A stretch of DNA of 64,000 nucleotides. Source: Okeania sp. SIO3I5 (lineage in GTDB: Bacteria > Cyanobacteriota > Cyanobacteriia > Cyanobacteriales > Microcoleaceae). The stretch covers positions 84,965 to 148,964 of the forward strand of contig NZ_JAAHHT010000017.1 in assembly GCF_010672085.1 (NCBI RefSeq). The letters are read 5' to 3'. Below, piece by piece: positions 59,508 through 64,000 of the stretch. Every line of letters begins with the position of its first letter. Positions within the stretch are counted from its first letter, which is position 1. A program made the translations under genes and the position numbers. A model generated the notes under the pieces. It ran no database searches. It saw only the letters and a list, made by a program, of their open reading frames with translations, and was not told the origin of the DNA.

Positions 59508-61121
59508 TTATTTTAACCATAAAGTTATTTTTGTTAATCCTCCTCCTACAACTAATAGTGGTGTTAACCAATCACCTAATTTTACATATAAAGTCTGAGT
59601 ATTTCGCCGATAAATTGTGGTTTTATAAGTTTCATAAGTATTAATTTCCGAGCGCCAAATTGTTCTACCGTGGGGGTCTACAATTCCAGAATAACCTGTA
59701 TTAGTTGCTCGTACTGTCCATCTATCATTTTCTATTGCCCGCATTACATCTTGAGCATGGTGTTGAGCTGGCATTATAGAACTATAATGAGCGTTATTTG
59801 CAGCAGTTAAAATAAATTCTCCTCCTGCTAATGTTTGTCTTTGAAATACTTCGGAAAAGGCTGAGTCATAACAAATTCCAACTATGGCTTTGCCAAAGGG
59901 TGTATCAAATATTTGGTGTGTTTTTCCTGGTACTAAATGAGCATCTAAAGGTGAGAGTCTATCTATTAGTTTTCCTAGCACTTCATTAAAGGGAATATAT
60001 TCTCCTAAAGGTACTAATTTTATTTTGTCGTAACGACTGAAAATTTCTCCGGTCTTGTCAATAGTAAATAGACTATTTGTCAAATTATTTTCTTGTTTGC
60101 CATAACCACCTACCCAAGCTACTACTCCTTTCTCTAAAATTGCTTTGTAAAAGGAAAGAAATCTACGATTATTTTGATTTGTCCACAAAAAAGGTAAAGC
60201 TGTTTCTGGAGTTAATATAGCATCAACATTTTCCTCTGCTAATTTTTTATATCCTTGAGTATAACCTTCTAAAGCAAGATACCAACCTTGGGAGTTTAAC
60301 TTAATTTCATTAGGAATATTTCCTTGAATAATTCCAACTTTTAAAGCTGCTTCTGCTTCTGAATTTAAAGGAGTATTATATAGACTAAACCCTATGATGT
60401 GGAAAAATATTAAAGTTATGATTGCCAGAAAGAATAAGTAAGAAGAAAAAAGTGAGAAAGTAAATTTCACCAATAAATTTAATTGCTCTGAATTATTTGG
60501 TTTCTGACAAAATCTAATTTGTTGAAAATTTCCTGGATTTTGCTGTAATTTTGCTTTAATAAAAGCTTCCCCAAATAAAGCATTTACTGTGACAATAGCT
60601 GCTGTAATTGTAATTGGTCCTGATAATTGACCAAGGTGTAAAATTGCTAAATTATTAGGACTCTGAGTAAAAGCTAGAGACGTCCACCAAAGATTTCCTA
60701 AACTCCAGATTTTTTCCAAGCAACACCATAAAGTTATGCCTAATAAAATTCTGGCAAATGAGGATATTTTATCTGAGAAAGATAGAGGAGTTAAAAATCC
60801 AAATAAATAAGCCCAAATAGCAACTAAAATTGCTCCCCAAAGGGTGATGAAAATCCAACAAAATAGAGCGATCGCTACACTAGCTAACCAAGGAATTCCT
60901 AACCAAGTCATCGGATGAATTCCGGTTATCCAAAACAAAGCTAAACCGTGATAACCTATCCCCCAAGTTAAACCCAATAAAAATTTATCAAAGGATTTTT
61001 TCTGTTGAATTACTAATATCCAGAGAGGAGCTAAAGCTACCCATCCAAGAAATGATGCACCTATTGGTGCTGTTGTCATTCCCATTAAAATGCCACTAAT
61101 AAATGTTATAAATAAGCTCAT
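59508..61121 (-). CDS. lnt: Apolipoprotein N-acyltransferase
   Basis: 537 aa. Lnt transfers the third acyl chain to the N-terminal Cys of lipoproteins in the inner membrane. Six or more helices open the protein (SLFITFISGILMGMTTAPIG, FLGWVALAPLWILVI, LGLTWGIGYHGLALFWITGI). The nitrilase-type domain at about 265-500 has the catalytic triad: Glu in LTPETALPF, Lys in YDKIKLVPLGEYIPF and Cys in VGICYDSAFSEVF. The final helix is at the C-terminus. In most Lnt the residue group after the Cys strand reads NDAWF; here it is NNAHY. Substrates would include the two lipoproteins of the neighbouring cassette. ATG 61121 is the clear start. Confidence 0.92.
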   Translation of the reverse strand: MSLFITFISGILMGMTTAPIGASFLGWVALAPLWILVIQQKKSFDKFLLGLTWGIGYHGLALFWITGIHPMTWLGIPWLASVAIALFCWIFITLWGAILVAIWAYLFGFLTPLSFSDKISSFARILLGITLWCCLEKIWSLGNLWWTSLAFTQSPNNLAILHLGQLSGPITITAAIVTVNALFGEAFIKAKLQQNPGNFQQIRFCQKPNNSEQLNLLVKFTFSLFSSYLFFLAIITLIFFHIIGFSLYNTPLNSEAEAALKVGIIQGNIPNEIKLNSQGWYLALEGYTQGYKKLAEENVDAILTPETALPFLWTNQNNRRFLSFYKAILEKGVVAWVGGYGKQENNLTNSLFTIDKTGEIFSRYDKIKLVPLGEYIPFNEVLGKLIDRLSPLDAHLVPGKTHQIFDTPFGKAIVGICYDSAFSEVFQRQTLAGGEFILTAANNAHYSSIMPAQHHAQDVMRAIENDRWTVRATNTGYSGIVDPHGRTIWRSEINTYETYKTTIYRRNTQTLYVKLGDWLTPLLVVGGGLTKITLWLK

Positions 61122-62259
61122 TTCAGTTATCAGTTATCAGTTATTCGTTAACAGTATTTTCTACTTCAGTACGCTGCTTTAAATAGTGATTTTTCTTGGA
61201 AATAGGAAGTAGAATTGAAAGATTGATCAAAAATTTGAAGTTATTCCGATATTATATCAAGTCCGGTAGCATCGGTATAAATAAAGCAGAGAAACCGGGT
61301 TTATATAAATGCCCATTATATTGACATCTATACCCCCATAAACCCGGTTTCTTATAACACTTTCATTGCCAACGGATTTGATATTAGCTATTCTAAATTG
61401 GTTGTAAAATTTTATTGTAGGGGTTTGGTTTCCAAAACCCTTTATTATTTAGGGTTTGCTGATTAATTCTCGCGCTTATTGATATATGAAGACTTTAATC
61501 TTTTTTTAGTCGAAAAAATTACCAGGTAAAGAATCTAATATAGAATCCGGGTAATTAGTTATCGTATTACTGAGGAGTAAGAAGGTAGGGACGTATCGCT
61601 GCGCGACATGTAACGCATTTTTGTTATGCAACGTCCCTACGGAGTAAGAAAGGATTTGAATAGCATAAATTTTTAAATTCCTACTCATGCTTAACATTTG
61701 TAAGTTGAGGCAGTAATTTTGCGATTACTGTATAACCGGATTTTATATAAAACGCTCAAAAAGTTAGTATTTTTGACAAACAAAGGCAAAAAAATTACTC
61801 CCCTACTCCCCTACTCCCCTACTCCCCCACTCCTTAAAAAAGACTTTTTCAGCAAACCTAAATAAGGTTTGGAGACCAAACCCCTACATTTTTTTCACAT
61901 ATAAGTCTACTTTTTTTAAATTAATCTTCTTCCTTATTTTGTTGATATTTACATTGTTTTTTTGCAAATTTTGTAAGTCTTGTAAGCATTGATAAATTTC
62001 TGTAGCACTTAATATTTTTGTCTTGTGAATATTAATTTATTGCACTAAGAATAAGGAAGAATAAATAAGGAAAGAGGATGAATAAAACTCCATAAATCAT
62101 ACTTATACGAAATCCAGTTATTATCGGGTAGTTACTTCAATGTTTAAATCTTTAATCAGGCAAGGGTATTAATCCAGCAAAAGACTAATGTCAAGCTAGT
62201 AGTTGTGCCTTAGCACAAAAGATGTATCTGAGCGCTAAAACACAACTACAAACAAATAT
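61122..62259. other. Gene-free region between lnt and gyrA with stacked repeats
   Basis: ATCAGTT microrepeats (61128-61145), a TATCAAGTCCGG...CGGATTTGATA element with an AAACCGGGTTTA core (61257-61384), GGGTTTGG palindrome parts (61420 and 61868), a CCGGGTAATTAG...ATAACCGGATTTTATAT element at about 61540-61750 enclosing GGGACGTATCGC...GCAACGTCCC, and a CCCCTACT tandem repeat (61799-61831). No gene is seen. Confidence 0.65.
62199..62249 (-). terminator. Hairpin downstream of gyrA
   Basis: GTAGTTGTG pairs with CACAACTAC, with an inner GTGC/GCAC pair, ten bases past the gyrA stop. It lacks a T-run on the minus strand, so it is only a probable end signal. Confidence 0.45.
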
Positions 62260-64000
62260 TTATTCTTCTTCCATACCTTCTTCTGTTTCTGCTACTTCTT
62301 CTTCCATCTCTTCCTCTGTATCTACTACTTCTTCTTCTGTTATTTCTTCTTCTTCTATTTCTATTGTCTCTTCATTTTCCGTTGCCGGAACTAAAGCAAC
62401 TTCTGCTATAGCATCTGCATCATCAAGTCTTTGTACCCTGACCCCTGTAGCACTACGAGATTGAATAGAAATAGCATCAATTGCTTGACGAATAATAATT
62501 CCTTTTGCAGTAATTATCATCAATTCTTCTGCCTCATTTACTACTCGTAAAGCAGCTACTTGGTCTTGTTTCTTTTTCTTCTGTTTAAACTTAGTAGCAA
62601 TGCGACCTTTTCCACCTCGGTTTTGTAGAGTAAATTGAGAAACTGGTACTCGTTTTCCATAACCATTTATAGTAATTACTAATACCCAAGGTCCAATATC
62701 GTTAGTGGTAGAAGTTTCATCAGTTTCTCCCTCTTCTATTTCCTCAGTTTCTATTTCTAACTCTTCCTCTTCTAGTTCTAAATTTTCTTCATCTATATCA
62801 GCAATTTTTTCCACTATTGAACTGGGTAAAATATCCATACTAATTAACTCGTCGTCTTTGATAAGTTTCATAGATTTTACTCCTCTAGTGTTTCGACCTA
62901 AAGGACGCAATTGTTTATCATCTGTTCTAAAGTGAATTGCCATACCAGAACTAGAACCAATAATCACACTATCGTCAACTCTAGCTCTCCTTACCCATCT
63001 TAAACTATCGCCTTCGGCAAGAGAAATAGCAATTAATCCATTAGAGCGAATATTAGAAAATGCGGATAAAGCTGTTTTTTTGATATATCCACCCTTAGTC
63101 AACATGACTAAATATTCGTCATCGGTAAATTCGGAAACAGGTACAATAGAAGTAACTTTTTCATCTCTAGGAATTGGTAACATTTGTACTATTGGTACTC
63201 CCCGCGCGACGCGAGAACCAATAGGAATTTGATAAGCATTTAGACAGTAAACAACACCCCTTTGACTAAAGAACAAAATACTATCATGGTCATAACAACT
63301 GAGAAAATGTTCGACTACATCATCTTCTTTCATTTTAGTGCCAGATTTACCACGAGTTGCCCGACTTTGAGCCTCAAAAGAATTAATTGGCATCCGTTTA
63401 ATATAGCCTTGTTCTGTTAATAAAATAATTGCTTTTTCATTGGCAATTAAATCTGTATCATCTAGCTCTCCTTCTGCTAATTCAATCACAGTTCGTCTGG
63501 GAGTTGCATGACGTTCTTTAATTTCTAAAGCTTCAGTTTCGATGATTTCTAAAATCCGTTCCCGTTTAGCTAATATATCTTGCAAGTCAGCAATTCTTAG
63601 CAGTAATTCTTCATGTTCTTTTTCAATTTTTTGCGCTTCTAATGCCGTTAATCTTCTCAACTGCATTTGTAAAATTGCATCGGATTGAACTTCAGATAAA
63701 CCATAATTTTCCATTAACTCTTGTTTAGCAGTAGGAGTATCAGCAGCACTTCTAATTAATTGAATAATTTCATCTAAGTTATCTAAAGCAATTAGTAAAC
63801 CCTGTAATAAATGGTCTCTTTCTTCTGCCTTTCGCAGCTCATATTCGGTTCTCCTGGTAATAGTTTCTACCCGAAATTCTAGGAAAACTTCCAGATATTT
63901 TTTCAGAGTTAATAACTGGGGTTCCGAATTTACCAATCCTAAAATATTAGCTCCGAAATTTGCTTGTAGGGGAGTTTGTTTGTAGAGATTATTCAGTACA
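62260..64000 (-). CDS. gyrA: DNA gyrase subunit A, 3' part (runs off window)
   Basis: The frame is open to the window edge, with VLNNLYKQTPLQANFGANIL at the start, so the N-terminal catalytic Tyr region lies outside. The part seen holds the coiled-coil arm (MQLRRLTALEAQKIEKEHEE) and the C-terminal beta-pinwheel that wraps DNA (GYIKRMPINSFEAQSRATRG, GGYIKKTALSAFSNIRSNGL, SSSGMAIHFRTDDKQLRPLG). The gyrase-specific box appears as QNRGGKG, where Q(R/K)RGGKG is usual. A 35-residue acidic insert (IDEENLELEEEELEIETEE) sits between blades, and a second very acidic tail (about 40 residues) ends the protein. Confidence 0.93.
   Translation of the reverse strand, partial: VLNNLYKQTPLQANFGANILGLVNSEPQLLTLKKYLEVFLEFRVETITRRTEYELRKAEERDHLLQGLLIALDNLDEIIQLIRSAADTPTAKQELMENYGLSEVQSDAILQMQLRRLTALEAQKIEKEHEELLLRIADLQDILAKRERILEIIETEALEIKERHATPRRTVIELAEGELDDTDLIANEKAIILLTEQGYIKRMPINSFEAQSRATRGKSGTKMKEDDVVEHFLSCYDHDSILFFSQRGVVYCLNAYQIPIGSRVARGVPIVQMLPIPRDEKVTSIVPVSEFTDDEYLVMLTKGGYIKKTALSAFSNIRSNGLIAISLAEGDSLRWVRRARVDDSVIIGSSSGMAIHFRTDDKQLRPLGRNTRGVKSMKLIKDDELISMDILPSSIVEKIADIDEENLELEEEELEIETEEIEEGETDETSTTNDIGPWVLVITINGYGKRVPVSQFTLQNRGGKGRIATKFKQKKKKQDQVAALRVVNEAEELMIITAKGIIIRQAIDAISIQSRSATGVRVQRLDDADAIAEVALVPATENEETIEIEEEEITEEEVVDTEEEMEEEVAETEEGMEEE

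Noticed and set aside
62222-62935. Ser-rich plus-strand ORFs over gyrA
   Set aside because: Antisense of the acidic GAA/GAG-rich segments of GyrA reads as Ser-rich protein. Not genes.
1-64000. tRNA, rRNA or CRISPR array
   Set aside because: No cloverleaf with a usual T-loop, no rRNA-like stretch, and no regularly spaced repeats with unique spacers were seen. The tandem arrays have no variable spacers.

Overview
This AT-rich window comes from a photosynthetic, probably filamentous, cyanobacterium. It carries a form IB RuBisCO operon in the order rbcL-rbcX-rbcS, a light-independent protochlorophyllide reductase gene (chlB), many GCGATCGC (HIP1-type) octamers, and long intergenic regions filled with short palindromic repeats. 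The repeat load and degraded insertion sequences recall Oscillatoriales-type marine filamentous genomes. No marker here fixes the genus.

Layout. Bases 1-13,500 are an accessory region: a minus-strand run of very small ORFs with tight or overlapping junctions, two paralogous coiled-coil proteins (one carrying a truncated Dam-type methyltransferase start), a MazG-like gene, an ImmA/IrrE-like gene, two decayed transposases and a tnpB/omega-RNA-like tail. Many genes are broken by one in-frame stop or one frameshift, so this looks like a mobile element in decay. It ends in tandem ~183-bp palindromic repeats. At 13.5-16 kb lies an NLR-like NACHT-GUN4 ATPase. From 16.9 to 31 kb the genes are mostly housekeeping (methyltransferase, DoxX-like protein, chlB), followed by an unknown membrane protein, a vapBC-type pair with a shortened toxin, a second vapBC remnant, and an RND efflux adaptor and pump. 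At 31-34 kb are a DUF4351/Rpn-like gene split by a repeat element, a PD-(D/E)XK-like protein and an IS fragment.

At 33.7-45.9 kb everything lies on the minus strand: a 2125-aa membrane Ser/Thr kinase with about nine DUF4912-like repeats, an M48-like protease whose HExxH reads CECGH, a dynamin-like protein with a degenerate P-loop, a dynamin-like protein with a good P-loop, and a two-helix membrane protein. The last four are tightly packed and look like one membrane-acting module. This is the best candidate here for an uncharacterised system. From 47 kb on come rbcLXS, recJ (with a 126-residue in-frame insert made of repeat DNA), a cassette of two solute-binding lipoproteins plus a Cache-type histidine kinase without a transporter, lnt, and the 3' part of gyrA running off the window end.

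At least six families of short inverted-repeat (MITE-like) elements recur through the window and have cut, extended or separated several genes. All family and domain calls were made by eye from translated sequence. No database search was run.
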